From UBA6489 sp942490775 (GTDB taxonomy: Bacteria; Patescibacteriota; Gracilibacteria; BD1-5; UBA6164), in assembly GCA_942490775.1 (NCBI GenBank), contig CALNYL010000011.1, forward strand, positions 1 to 64,000: a DNA stretch of 64,000 bases, written 5' to 3'. The notes under the pieces are model-generated. The model was not told the DNA's origin, did no database searches, and saw nothing but the letters and a program-made list of their open reading frames with translations. The translations under genes were made by a program, and so were the position numbers. Positions 21,938 through 32,451 of the stretch are shown here, in pieces. Every line of letters begins with the position of its first letter. The stretch's first letter is position 1.

Positions 21938-22603
21938 CTATTTTTTAAAATACAACTTATGAACAATCCCATAAGGAGAAACCACCTCCCTATATATCAT
22001 AGTAAGAGCAAAAGAAACAACAATTCAAAAAATCACATTTACATGCACAAGTATAAAATAAACCGTTGAACCTAAAAATGCTGCCGTTACATAATTAGCA
22101 TTCTTTTTAAAAGCATAAGGAGTCTCTCATATGATAGTATCTCTCACTATTCATCATCAAAAACCAGTAATCATTCAAAGCATTATAGAAATAGTTCATA
22201 CTTTTATTATACCATAATTCTCTGCTCCTTCCAAAAAATATATAAGCCCTATATTAGTTCAAATTATAACAAAAATAGCAAGTCACACAGAATCTACAAG
22301 CCTAAAGATAGTATATGCTTTTCTTATAAGCTTTGGTAATGAAAAGGAAATAAGTCCTGCTATTATAACTAAAAAGATATAATTTACATCTTTTATATAA
22401 AAAACAGGGGTTCTTCATATAACTAGATCTCTAATAGTTCATCATCATACTGCTGTTACCATTCATAATGCAACAACCGCAAATATATTTAATCATAGAC
22501 TTCTGGCTTTATATGATCATGCAATGGCAAAAGCAAATGTTCACATAAGGTCTAATATATAAAATATATTTAGATTTTGCACAAAATAGATTTCTTTTAA
22601 CAT
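21938..22603 (-). CDS. UPF0126/TRIC-like channel protein (YicG family)
   Basis: 221 residues and seven predicted helices in two repeats of about 90 residues. Each repeat carries the family glycine cluster: FAIAGSYKARSLGLNIFAVV...VTAVGGGTIRDLVIGRTP and ...MITGFGGGIVRDTIIGETPYAF, with GGG written largely TGATGATGA. Bacterial homologues of TRIC cation channels have this duplicated GGG-x-x-RD motif. It starts 66 bases upstream (in transcription sense) of murF. Confidence 0.85.
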
Positions 22604-22644
22604 ACATTATATTTTATTAGTTGTATAATTCAAATAGGAACAAA

Positions 22645-22783
22645 ATTTTAATAAAACCGAAAATTAAGAAATTCTAAAAAATAATTAAACGAGGTGTTAG
22701 CAATCTTTTATACAAAAAGTTAATTGTACAAAAAGTTGCTCAGCGAGTGTGTTATTTTTTAGAATTTCGGCTTTTATTAAAAT
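22645..22783. repeat. 139-bp inverted-repeat element
   Basis: The left arm ATTTTAATAAAACCGAAA ... TTCTAAAAAATAA (22645-22684) pairs with the right arm TTATTTTTTAGAATTTCGGC.. (22752-22783), leaving a loop of about 67 bases. The right arm runs into the last codons of the hydrolase gene. It is either a miniature element or a very large terminator. It is not related to the TATACTAAGCC family. Confidence 0.6.
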
Positions 22784-23547
22784 CTTGCTCATAAAAAGGC
22801 TTCTACCAACTTTTCAGGACTATCTAAATGAATCCCATGCCTTTCATTATCAAGAATAACTAACCTAGAACCTTTTATTAAATTATTTATTTTTTTAGCA
22901 TCACTCACAGGTGTATAACTATCATCTTTTCACCGTATAAGCAAAGTATCATCTCTTACATCCTTCATCTCAATCTGTAAATCTGAGGATATCATATTTA
23001 AATATGTTTGTTTTAGATATGGATTTGTTTCAGCTTTTAAATAGTCATGGGAACCTATGGCTTTATAAAAAATAGTTCTAGCTTTATTTAAAACCTTTAC
23101 TTTTTTTAGAGGTTTTGCTATTTTCACAACCTTTCAAAGAACTTTTCTTTTCAAACTTCTTCTTGCATCTTTTCTAATTCAAGCAGAATTATTTAATACT
23201 AATTTTTTTATATATAATCTTTGTCTTTCTGCTAGTACTATAGATACAGCTCAACCATTGCTATGTCACCATAAAACAAAATCTTTAAATAACATTTTTT
23301 CTACAAATTCTTCAACTAAAATTGCTATATCTTTTAGTGTATAAACTTTATCTAGCTCCATTTTTGTAGATCAGGGCAAATCTGGAATCAATACCCTATA
23401 ACCTTTTTCTTCTAATATTTCTCAGACTTTAGTCCAGCTATCACTACTTCATCACCATCAGTGAATTAGTAAAACTATATCTTTATTTTTTTTTCAGTAT
23501 TCTTTATAATTTAATGTATTATTTTCTAATTTTATTTTTTTATTCAT
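22777..23547 (-). CDS. alpha/beta hydrolase
   Basis: 256 residues. Oxyanion region LLIHGWGGSSDSW, LIPDLPGST, nucleophile elbow GHSNGG (Ser nucleophile), an acid in SSDLQIEMKDVRDDTLLIRG..D, and the catalytic His in DNERHGIHLDSPEKLVEAF. The glycines of the oxyanion loop are TGA. The substrate is unknown. A cap region of about 90 residues is rich in Lys/Arg (ARRSLKRKVLGKVVKIAKPLKK). Confidence 0.9.
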
Positions 23548-23662
23548 TTTCTATGATAACTTAATTTTATAAATTTATAAAATAATTTTCTTACTAAACT
23601 GTAGCTTCTTTCCCCTGAAAAGGGGGGAGAGAATTTAGAGAGAGGTTTTCTGCTCTTCAAGG

Positions 23663-24610
23663 CTATAAAATAATCTCACAGACTTTCTTTATTTCCTCAA
23701 AATTATTTTTTTCTTTTATAAGTGTATAAACTCATTTCATTGTTTCATAACCTTCTGCTATTTTATTTTCCTTTTTAAATATTTCTAAAACTTCATTTAA
23801 ACTTTTTCCTTCTCAAAGAAGTCTTCAAAAATACCTATTTCTAGAATTTCAAAAACAAGTAGTTATTAAATCTCAACCCAAAGCATAATCAGTAAAATTT
23901 ATATTCTCTTCTCATCATAATAATTTTATTAATTTTCACAACTCTTTGTAAAGTTTACAAAAATAAAAAGATAAAGTAGACATTTGATTTCATTTTCATT
24001 CATAATATCAAATAATTATAGCCAATACATTTTTCAAAGCACCATAAAGTTCAAGATTTTTCACTCCGCTATGAACTAAATTTATTTCCAAATTTTCACT
24101 TTCAAATAGTTTTTTTAGCTTTTCTCATACTTCAATATCTTCTACAGCAATATCTGCTCATAGTTTCTTTCATTCTACTAATTCAGAAGCTATCATTCCA
24201 CCTGATAAATCAGCATAAGTATAATCTTTTCAAGATAATATTCTATTTAAAGATTCTCAAATAGTTTCCATTGTTTTATTATTTATACCTTTTGCTAGAT
24301 TTAGTATTGTTGTTTTTGGGTTTATGTATTTTTTTATCTCTTTTATAGCAAAAGGAGCAAATTGACATGGTATTACTGATATAATTAAATCTATCTCAGG
24401 AATAATTTCTTCTAAATTATCTATAAAGATTATATTATCTTGGAGCTTAAAACCATGAAAAAAATAAGGATGCTCTTTATTTTTTTTTATATAATCAAAA
24501 ACTTCAGCATTTTTTTCATATGCATAAAAAAATGTATCCTTATTGTTTTCAGAAATATGTTTTAAAATAGCAAATCAAAAGGCCCCAATTCACAAAACAA
24601 TTGTTTTCAT
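23663..24610 (-). CDS. gpsA: GpsA, glycerol-3-phosphate dehydrogenase [NAD(P)+]
   Basis: 315 residues. N-terminal Rossmann motif GIGAFGFAILKHI, NNLEEIIPEIDLII, the AKGI loop, SGGMIASELVEG, catalytic Lys in LYGALKNVLAIIIGYYEG, and the C-terminal domain with TDYALGGDLITTC and GRLLGEGKSL. It reduces dihydroxyacetone phosphate to sn-glycerol-3-phosphate for phospholipid synthesis. No RBS-proximal alternative start is apparent. 24611-24832 upstream holds nothing but AT-rich sequence. Confidence 0.92.
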
Positions 24611-24832
24611 TATTTTATTTATTTATTATTTTTTTTGTTAAGATATTTGTTATAATACTCAAAAAGAAAACATCTACAAGAACTTTTCTTTATTTTTATA
24701 AAATTTATCTATTAAAGTATAGTTATTATTCTTATTACATTAATCTGTGGGTATTTGTCAACAAGATTATTTGGAAATATTTTATTTATTATGATAAGAT
24801 ATACTTATAAAATAATTTTTTACAAAAAATAT

Positions 24833-25336
24833 ATGAGTCTAGCACAAATACTAAAGGAGAAAAAAATAAATTCTAAGTTTGTTAAACAAGAGTACAAGTT
24901 TCCTTCAAAAAATAAGCTCAACTGACTTATACGATTAAATAACAAAGATTTATTACAAGATTTCATGGAATCCCTATCAATTTTAGAGGTTAATTTTGTG
25001 ATACTTACAGATATGAATTCAGAGGATTTAGAGAATGTAAAGGTTGTAAAAGAAGTGAATAAAAAGACTGTTGGGTGATTTGATTTTATTATTTGTGATA
25101 ATGAAATTAGTAGTTTATCTGATTATTTAAGGCAGTGAACGGTGCCGATAATTTCTGAAAATAGTCATATGTTGTCGATATTGAATGAGTTTGATCCTGT
25201 GAAGAATATATGAAATAGTTTTTTGTATATGGAGGATAATAAGTGGTCTATTTTTTATGCACTGGTTAGGTATTTAGAGAATTCAAAGTTTTCGTTTGAT
25301 AATAGAAATTTGGTAAAAAATATTTTGGAGATTTAG
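24833..25336 (+). CDS. protein of unknown function, possibly a GT-B-like fragment
   Basis: 167 residues starting MSLAQILKEKKINSK. The segment DFIICDNEISSLSDYLRQ, then GTVPIISENS, then GNSFLYMEDNKWSIFYALVR recalls the C-terminal nucleotide-sugar domain of starch-synthase-like GT-B enzymes (E-x7-GT-P), but no donor-binding Lys/Arg is evident and the protein is far too short for a whole enzyme. Treat as unknown. Codon use shifts from A-rich at the 5' end to G/T-rich at the 3' end. A terminator follows at 25401. Confidence 0.65.
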
Positions 25337-25400
25337 TGGGGAGATTTTAGTTTTCTGCTTTTTTTTATGGGTAGAATTTTGGGTCGATTTTTTGGAAAAT

Positions 25401-25436
25401 AAAAAAATCTATAATGTTTTGTTATAGATTTTTTTG
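25401..25436 (+). terminator. Rho-independent terminator
   Basis: Stem AAAAAAATCTATAA / TTATAGATTTTTTT with a short TGTTTTG loop, 65 bases after the stop at 25336. Confidence 0.8.
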
Positions 25437-25471
25437 ATTATTTTATTTTAACTTAGCTTGTACTATTTTTC

Positions 25472-25491
25472 TAAGTTGGACTAGTATACAT
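25472..25491. repeat. solo end of the miniature element family
   Basis: CTAAGTTGGACTAGTATA resembles the diverged right end of the copy at 17166-17283. No matching left end is nearby. A similar solo end (GAAGGCTTAGTATA) lies at 7351-7364. Confidence 0.35.
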
Positions 25492-25518
25492 TACAAATAA
25501 TAGTATATTTTATAGTAT

Positions 25519-25677
25519 CTATTTAATCTCATTGTCTTTTTCTCTCTTTATATAATCTCTATACCTTAAATACATATAAAATAATATTCAAGGAATAATA
25601 ACAAGAGGTAAAACAGTTGATAAATAGCCAATTATCTCTTTTTGCATACCTACAACATTAAAAATTATAAAAACCAT
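25519..25677 (-). CDS. possible small membrane protein
   Basis: 52 residues: a short head (MVFIIFNVVGMQKEIIG), one hydrophobic helix (YLSTVLPLVIIPGILFYMYL) and a charged tail (RYRDYIKREKDNEIK). This is the shape of a small single-pass membrane protein and contains one TGA. No family recognised and no clear RBS, so it is a candidate only. Confidence 0.35.
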
Positions 25678-25812
25678 TATATAGAATATAAATTAATATC
25701 AAAAAAATATAGTAAAAAACTTTGATTTAAAATTAAAATTTATATAATCTAGACAAACATTACAATGTCTACAATGAAATGAATAAAAAAAATAACAAAA
25801 AATACTAAAAAT

Positions 25813-26517
25813 ATGAAAAAAATATTGTTCACACTTATAATTATCCTTATGGTAATTTACTTTTTTCCTTTCCCTACAAAATCTATAAAACTCTCTAATT
25901 TACAACAAAACTATATTTGAGAATGGGAATGAACTTGAGTAACATTACTAATAAAAGAAAACTCTTATATGAGTTATGAAGAGAATAAAAAACTCTCTTC
26001 TGGTTTTATGACAAAGTTTGACGACAAAACATTTGAAGTTTGAGATTTTTTCTCTAAAGAAATTTTCACTATAAATAAAGCTCCTTATAAAGAAGAAAAT
26101 CTGTGGAAAATAAAAATAAACTGAAAAGAGTTGTCTAGAAAAATAACTAAACAAGAATTGGAAATACCAAAAGAAACAGAGTTAAAGAAAATGGTTAACA
26201 ACTTCTTTATATTATTTAATAACTCTGTATACAAAAAAGATTACAAATTTTTTTATGATAATATATCGGAAAGATGGAAATCAAAAACTAGCCAAAAGGA
26301 ACTAGAGTCAATAATAGCCCCTACTATAAGGTTTAAATTAGCAATAGAAGAGGTTATAGAGAAAGAAATTGCATATAATAAGCCTCCATATTTAGATGAA
26401 AATAATCTTTTGGTTTTAGATTGATATTATAAGAGTATTCCTCTAGTAAGTTTTAAATTACAATTTGTCTATGAACACCCAGAATGGAAAATAGCTTGAT
26501 ATAATTTTTTCTACTAA
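25813..26517 (+). CDS. membrane-anchored protein of unknown function
   Basis: 234 residues from ATG 25813. An N-terminal hydrophobic anchor (ILFTLIIILMVIYFFPF) is followed by a beta-rich domain (GEWEGTGVTLLIKENSYMSYEENKKL) and a C-terminal alpha+beta domain (KKMVNNFFILFNNSVYKKDYKFFYDNISERWKSK) that looks like an NTF2-like/DUF4878 fold by pattern only. Two upstream in-frame ATGs (25765, 25774) would add a basic leader. The start at 25813 was preferred because it puts the anchor at the N-terminus. Confidence 0.65.
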
Positions 26518-26570
26518 AAAAAAATTATTCACACTGTTATTTCTGCGAAGTTAGGAAGTTTTAAATTAGG

Positions 26571-26597
26571 ATAAACACAAGGTATTGCCCCTACTGT
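26571..26597. repeat. REP-like palindrome, second family
   Basis: ATAAACACAAGGTATTGCCCCTACTG. It matches the copy at 35131-35160 (GGGCAAACATAAGGTATTGCCCCTAC) apart from the decayed left arm, and lies between convergent genes. Confidence 0.45.
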
Positions 26598-26635
26598 CAT
26601 TCATGTGAAGGCAGGAATCTATTTAGAATTACTAT

Positions 26636-27298
26636 TTACCACTCAATTTCCTTATCCCCTCTTTCCTTCAAAAAATCATTAGCTTTTGAAAAATGCTTAC
26701 AACCAAAAAATCAAGAATAAGCAGAAAAAGGAGAAGGATGAGGAGCTTCTAGAATGCAATGTTTAGTAGCATCTATCAAAACCTTTTTTTGTCTAGCAAA
26801 ATTACCCCAAAGTAAGAATACAACCCCATCTTTTTCTTTTGAAATAGTTCTAATAACCTCATCTGTAAAATTCTGCCATCAAATCTTTGAATGACTCGCA
26901 GCCTTTGACTTCTCAACTGTTAATATAGCATTTAAAAGTAAAACTCACTCCTTCGCCCATCTTTCCAAATTTCAGCTTTCAGAAATATCCTTTCACAAAT
27001 CAGTTTTTATCTCTTTAAATATATTTTGTAAAGACGGCGGTTTTCTAACTCAATCTGGCACAGAAAAACTAAGTCCATGAGCCTGTCATTCTCAATGATA
27101 AGGATCTTGCCCTAGTATAACAACTTTTACTTCATCAAACTTAGTAAGATTCAAAGCATTAAATATATTCTTAGGATGAGGATACAAAGTCTTTCATGCC
27201 TCAATTTCAGACTTTAAAAAATCCTTTATTTCAACAAAATAAGGCTTCTCAAATTCTCACTCTAAATAACTTAACCATGAATCATCAAGCTTTATCAT
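26636..27298 (-). CDS. ung: Ung, uracil-DNA glycosylase (family 1)
   Basis: 220 residues, normal length. The water-activating loop VILGQDPYHGEGQAHGLSF is at 61-79 (catalytic Asp in GQDPYH), then uracil-recognition LLLNAILTVE, FLLWGNFA, and the DNA-intercalation loop APHPSPFSAYSGFFGCKHF. It removes uracil from DNA in the first step of base excision repair. With uvrB apparently broken in this window, Ung is the intact repair gene here. Independently transcribed on the minus strand. Confidence 0.96.
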
Positions 27299-27363
27299 AA
27301 AAAATTTATCTAAAAAATAAAAACACCACTATACAAAAACAAGAATATATAATTTTTAAAAAT

Positions 27364-27390
27364 CCCCCCTCCTTATTAAGGAGGGGGTTA
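27364..27390 (-). terminator. terminator of the mscS-like gene
   Basis: On the minus strand a GC-rich stem (CCCCCTCC TTAATA GGAGGGGGG) is followed by ATTTTTAAAA. It is directly downstream of the mscS stop codon. The flanking GGGGGTTAGGGGGTGGTT is typical of dispersed REP-like sequences. Confidence 0.65.
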
Positions 27391-27398
27391 GGGGGTGG

Positions 27399-28289
27399 TT
27401 ACTTCTCACTATACAAATGAACATCCCTCTGAGGATAAGGAAAATGCAATCACTCCTTATCAAAAGTCTTTTTAATAATTTCTAAAGTATCACGATAAAC
27501 TCACCAATAATCACCACTATTTACAATAAACCTAAAATCAAAATTTACACCATCAGCTCATAATTCTTTTACTCATAAAGTTATTCCCTCTTCATAAAAT
27601 ATTCTACTATCTTTTTTTGCTATATTATCAAGTACCTCCTTTGCTTTATCTATATCATCATCATAACTTATACCTATAACGAAATCTACTCTTCTCTTTT
27701 TTTCACTACTATAGTTTATCATAGAAGATGAAATTATATCCGAATTAGGAATAATCACTCTTTTTCTATCTCAAGTCAAAAGCAAAGTATTAAATATATG
27801 TATTTCTTTTACCTCTCCAGAAAATGAGGCTATCTCTACCCAATGTCATATTTTAAATGGCTTCAAAATAAGTATCATTACTCACCCCGCAAAATTTTGC
27901 AAAGTTCATTTCAAAGCTAATCATATAGCAAGTCAAGCTGCTGCTATTATCGCTACAAATGAACTAGTCTGTATTCAAACCACTCCAGCAGCACTTATTA
28001 TCACTAATATCTTTAAAACTCAATTTAACAAGCTAGATAAAAATCATTTAAGCATAGGGTCTAACTTTTGCTTAGACATAAGTTTTTGTATCATCCTTTG
28101 AATCATGTTTACAATTTTGAATCATACCCAAATTATAAATAAGGCTCCTATTATTTTAGGAAAATACGAAATAATCCCAGAAACAATTAAATCAATATAT
28201 TTTGAAAAATCTATAGACATTAAACTATTAATATCCATACTAGTAACATCATCAGCAACCTTATTCAGGTCAATATTTCAAGTAGCCAT
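27399..28289 (-). CDS. mscS: MscS-family small-conductance mechanosensitive channel
   Basis: 296 residues. Three membrane helices: IIGALFIIWVGFKIV; FLSSLLNGVLKILVIISAAGVVG; and the pore helix FVAIIAAAGLAIGLALKGTLQNFAGGVMILILKPFKIG, with the Ala/Gly packing pattern typical of MscS TM3. The beta domain (VEIASFSGEVKEIHIFNTLLLT, the conserved IIPNSDII) and a C-terminal alpha/beta domain follow. It opens under membrane tension to release solutes. Many of the TM3 glycines are TGA, so standard-code calling would destroy this gene. Confidence 0.95.
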
Positions 28290-28432
28290 AAATAAATTTT
28301 AAAAAAATAAATTACTATAATTATAATACTATAATTTATAAAAAATCAAATTAAAAGAACAATTTTTTGTATAAAAAACCTTTTTTTATATAATACACCC
28401 ACATTTATTTTAAATACCTAAAACATAACTTT

Positions 28433-29677
28433 ATGACAACACAAACAATATTCTATATAATTATAGGACTTACTATCTTTGAATTTCTGCTGACAAAACT
28501 ACTAGGACACCTAAACACACTAAACTGGTCAAATAAAATACCAGAAGAACTAAAATGAATATACGACGAAGAAAAATATCAAAAATCACAAAAATACGAA
28601 AAAGTAAAATACAAATTCTCTATTATCTCTAGCACTTTTTCTTTTTTAGTACTACTACTAGTAATAATATTTTGATGATTTGGATTTCTAGACTCTATCA
28701 TCAGAAACTACAGTGAAAACGAAATAATTTTAAGCCTATTCTTCTTCTGAATAATTATGATTATTCAAAATATAATATCACTTCCCTTTTCTTATTACTC
28801 TACATTTGTTATAGAAGAAAAATTCTGATTCAACAAAATGACTAAAAAATTATTTTTTCTAGATACTATTAAATCGTTATTACTATGAACTATTATTTGA
28901 TGAGCTTTACTTTCTGCCATAGTTTGGAGTTATACAAGTTTTAGTAGTGTATTTTGGTTAGTTGCTTGGTGAATAATAACAGCATTCACAATATTCTTTA
29001 TGATGTTTTACAGCACACTAATAGTACCACTATTCAACAAACAAACACCACTAGAAAAATGAGAACTAAGAGATGCAATAGAAAAATTCTCTGAAAAAGT
29101 ATGATTCAACCTAGATAATATATTCGTAATAGACTGAAGTAAAAGAAGTTCAAAGGCTAATGCTTATTTCTCGGGAATAGGTTCTAAAAAAAGAATTGTA
29201 CTTTTTGATACTCTTATAAAAGACTTGTCTACGAAAGAACTAGTAGCTGTACTAGCTCATGAAATAGGACACTACAAGAAAAAACATACACTTCAAATGT
29301 TAGTATTTTGAACTATACAAACTGGTTTTATGTTATATGTATTTTCTTTAGCTCTGAAAATGCCAGAATTTTCTCTAGCACTAGGATGAGAAAAATGAAG
29401 CTTCTATTTATGAGCCATAGCATTCTCTATTATATTCACTCCAATGTCTATGATTCTAGGAATACTTTCTAATATGCTATCAAGAAAGAATGAATATGAA
29501 GCAGATAGATTCGCATGAGAAAAATATGAAGCAAAAGAATTATCATGATCACTAATAAAACTCTCAAGAAATAATCTAAGTAATCTAAAACCTCACAAAG
29601 CTTATGAGTTTTTTTACTACTCTCACCCTACAGTTCTAAAAAGATTAAAAGCTTTGAAAGATATAAAAAAATCATAA
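28433..29677 (+). CDS. M48 (Ste24/CAAX prenyl protease-like) membrane metalloprotease
   Basis: 414 residues. Multiple membrane helices, the M48 zinc motif HEIGH at 276-280, the third ligand in KNEYEADRFAGEKYEAKEL, the pre-motif SGIGSKKRIVLFDTLI, and a C-terminal YYSHPTVLKRLKAL typical of Ste24. Bacterial members degrade membrane proteins or process small exported peptides. It is transcribed away from mscS with a shared 143-base intergenic region. The 5' part is A/C-rich. Confidence 0.93.
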
Positions 29678-29783
29678 TCCATCTCTGAATTCATAAACTT
29701 TAATTTTTCCTATAAGACATAGAGTAATAAATAAAGAAAGAAAAATTGATATAAAAAATAATTCAGATAAAATAAAAAAGACT

Positions 29784-29812
29784 AAAAGTATGAAATAATT
29801 TCATACTTTTTT
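29784..29812 (+). terminator. terminator after the M48 protease gene
   Basis: Perfect stem AAAAGTATGAAA / TTTCATACTTTT with loop TAA, followed by TTATG, 105 bases after the stop codon. Confidence 0.6.
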
Positions 29813-29850
29813 ATGATTTTAAAGATTTATTTAAAATTTATTATAATACC

Positions 29851-30273
29851 ATGAAACAGAAATCAAAACTAGTAGTTTTAGGTCTAATAAAAAACAAAGA
29901 AAACAAGTTTTTATTAAGCCAAAGATATGACCCCGATATTCCCGAAGCCCATCTAAAATGGGACTTACCATGATGAACCAATGAATTTTAAGAAAGTCTT
30001 GAAGAAACCTTAAAACGAGAAATTTTTGAAGAAACTGGCTTAGAAACTGAAATATTGAATATGTTTCCTAAAAGTATTTCCAAATCTCGGAATCACAAAG
30101 ACTTTAAACAACACACAATAGTAGTTTGTTATCATTGTAAATTATTAAGCGAAAAACTTCATCTAAACGATCATAAAATCCAAGATTTAAAATGGGTCTC
30201 AATAGATTTAATTAATGAATATGATTTTCTTCCAACAACCAAATGCTTTATAGATATAATAGAAAAAAATTAG
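29851..30273 (+). pseudogene. Nudix hydrolase with an in-frame TAA in the Nudix box
   Basis: 140 codons. The Nudix box reads GGTNEF-stop-ESLEETL then KREIFEETGL: the residue between F and E is always Gly in the family consensus (G-x5-E-x7-REUxEExGU, usually 'xEFGES'), and here the codon is TAA (29989-29991) instead of TGA or GGN. Flanking sequence is in one intact frame to the TAG at 30271-30273, with HTIVVCYHCKL and DLKWVSIDLINEYDFLP. If the stop is real the product ends after 46 residues without a catalytic helix. Confidence 0.8.
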
Positions 30274-30305
30274 AAAATTATTTTAGAAAAATTAAATAAA
30301 TTATT

Positions 30306-31169
30306 ATGAAGAAAAGTAAATTAAAAGTAATTATATGAGTTATTGTAATTTTTGGTATATTGCTATTTATAAATATATATATCTTTACTAAAAACTTTAA
30401 AAAAGAAGAAAAAATAGAAGTAAAAGCTCCTTCCCAAAGTGAAATTTGTTTAGAAAAATGATGAATATGGAATTATAAAGAAAATATATGTGAAAAATGA
30501 TGTGAAAATGATTTTTCTGTAGAGTTTGAGAAAGATTGATATACTGAATTTTTTATAATAAAAAAAGAACCATGAATTCCTAGACCTTGTAAAGGTACTC
30601 TATTTAAAATGAAAAAACAAATAGAAAAAACTAACACCAATGAACTAATAAATAAAAATACTCGTACAACAGTGAAAAAAGAAAAAGACTGTCTTGATGA
30701 ATCTAAAGTATATTGTTATTTATATAAGTATGAAGATAAATTATTTAGATTTGAACGAAATTCTGATAAAAAAGCTGTTAATAAAGATAATTTAGTTTTT
30801 GAATTATTTGAAAATGATGAAAAAATACTTGAAAAAGAAATGCATGATTATGTGGAAAGACCTATATCAGAATTTTGACTTATAAATGAAAAAATGTTTT
30901 TTACCTTTAATAGAGCATCAGACAAAAAATCATTTCAAGATACTTACTTTGACTGAAAATTCCTAAGTTCTGAATATGAAGATCTCAAAGAATTACTATT
31001 TATTTTATGATTGAAAATTACTAAAGGTTTTGATAAAGTTTTAAATTATCAATTTCATGATGTATTACCTTTCTTTGAAATAGATTTAGAAAATTGAATA
31101 GTTTGATTTCTTGCTAAAAGAGGAGAAAAAAGTTTTGTAGTCTATAAAAATTTAGATGTTGAATTTTAG
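30306..31169 (+). CDS. membrane-anchored protein of unknown function
   Basis: 287 residues. N-terminal anchor (VIIGVIVIFGILLFINIYIFT), then a Cys-containing segment (SEICLEKGGIWNYKENICEKGCEND) resembling 'C-x4-GG-x-W' mini-domains often found just outside CPR membranes, then an acidic Lys-rich region and a beta-rich C-terminus. The family is unknown. It is followed after 24 bases by another anchored unknown protein, so 30306-32394 may be one transcript. Confidence 0.7.
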
Positions 31170-31193
31170 TTTTAACCCCAAAATAAAAATACT

Positions 31194-31589
31194 ATGAAAA
31201 AAATACCTATATTTATAATAAAACTATTTCTAGCTATTATATTATTAGCATTAATTAGCTCAACAGATGAATTTATAGAATTATATAAATCCTATAATGA
31301 AAAGACAAATGAAGAAAATATAGACGAAAATAAAATATGTACCGAAACAACAACAAACACCGAAAATAAAACACCTGAACTTGACTCTAATGAACTACAA
31401 TCCTTGATTATTTCGTATAATTTTTACATTAACTATTTTGACTATTTTGAGGAAAACTATAAAGATACTCCTAGCTGGTATAAAACTCTATCTAAAAAAA
31501 TTTTCTGTGATATAAATACCAGACTTGCTTTTACTCATAATGTAATAACTATTGATCAATCAGCAGTAAATAATAGTTATGGTCAATAG
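31194..31589 (+). CDS. membrane-anchored unknown protein, possibly the 5' half of a frameshifted gene
   Basis: 131 residues with an N-terminal helix (IFIIKLFLAIILLALISS) and a polar exterior part (CTETTTNTENKTPELDSNE). The stop at 31587-31589 is immediately followed, one frame over, by an open frame (IGLTDTLFVLSPIKHLGDK) leading without interruption into the next gene. The two ORFs could therefore be a single gene broken by one frameshift. Confidence 0.55.
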   Translation: MKKIPIFIIKLFLAIILLALISSTDEFIELYKSYNEKTNEENIDENKICTETTTNTENKTPELDSNELQSLIISYNFYINYFDYFEENYKDTPSWYKTLSKKIFCDINTRLAFTHNVITIDQSAVNNSYGQ

Positions 31590-31642
31590 GTTTAACCGAT
31601 ACCCTATTTGTCTTATCCCCTATTAAACACTTAGGAGATAAA

Positions 31643-32149
31643 ATGCTTGTTGTTCTATCATCCACCTCTCCTCGTCGTACAACTTTTTTTATGGTTGATA
31701 AATCTTTAAATGTAGAATTACTTTATGATTCAATTAAAAAAAGCAATTTAGTGAATATATGCGACTTGGACTATGTTCAAATAAAAGATGATGGTATAAT
31801 TGAATTTATAGATATAGGTGATGGATTATGTAACCCTAAAGACAGTAAAACTAGCATACTATTTGATATTAATACATGATTTCTTGATAAAAAAAGTGAA
31901 AAATATATAGATATTGATTTAGACTGAAAACCTGAAAAAGTTTTTCTAAAAAAGACAATGTGAGAAGAACAAGAAGATGGAAGTATTGATTACATACCTG
32001 TAAAACATTTTGTATTTGATAATCCCAATATACCAAAAATAAAAACTAGCAATTGTGCTAAAATTGATGATTTATTTTCAATAGGAAATATTGATGAGGA
32101 TGGTAGTATCGAACTTGGAATGTATTATTCAGGATGTACATGAATCTAA
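31643..32149 (+). CDS. unknown protein with acidic D-x-D-x-D loops
   Basis: 168 residues from ATG 31643, which has a good Shine-Dalgarno-like AGGAG upstream. Repeated acidic loops (IDIGDGLCNP, YIDIDLDGKPEKVF, IGNIDEDGSIELG) resemble the calcium-binding loops of VCBS/FG-GAP-type exterior proteins. No signal peptide of its own, which supports the idea that it is the 3' half of the preceding membrane-anchored gene. Confidence 0.55.
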
Positions 32150-32394
32150 AAAGTTTAATAATACTATCTTTGGTTAAATGACATTGGGAAGAAGTTTGAG
32201 GGTGAATAATTAGTTCTAAGTATATGGAACCTCATTTTTCAAAAAGAATAACAAAAATATGAAAAAATAAATTTAAAATTTTTGAAAAATATTGGGGAAA
32301 AGAAGATAAACTAATAGAACATTATCGCTATTTCTATTTTGATGGAAAAGAATCTGAAGAATTATCCAAAGAAATTATAAAAATAAATATTTAA
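32140..32394 (+). CDS. small protein of unknown function
   Basis: 84 residues (MNLKSLIILSLVKGHWEEV...). It overlaps the end of the previous gene by 10 bases, which suggests translational coupling. Contains aromatic/charged sequence (KIFEKYWGKEDKLIEHYRYFYFDGKE). No family recognised. Confidence 0.5.
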
Positions 32395-32451
32395 AAAATA
32401 TAAAAAAATTTAAGTAGTTTTGTTGTGGTTTGATGGTTAACCACAGAGGAA

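Noticed and set aside
24601..24810. Hydrophobic plus-strand ORF of 69 residues
   Set aside because: Almost pure Phe/Ile/Tyr/Lys sequence from AT-rich spacer, overlapping the gpsA start, with no RBS.
28105..28302. Plus-strand ORF antisense to mscS
   Set aside because: Opposite strand encodes a full MscS with conserved TM3; the plus frame is a shadow.
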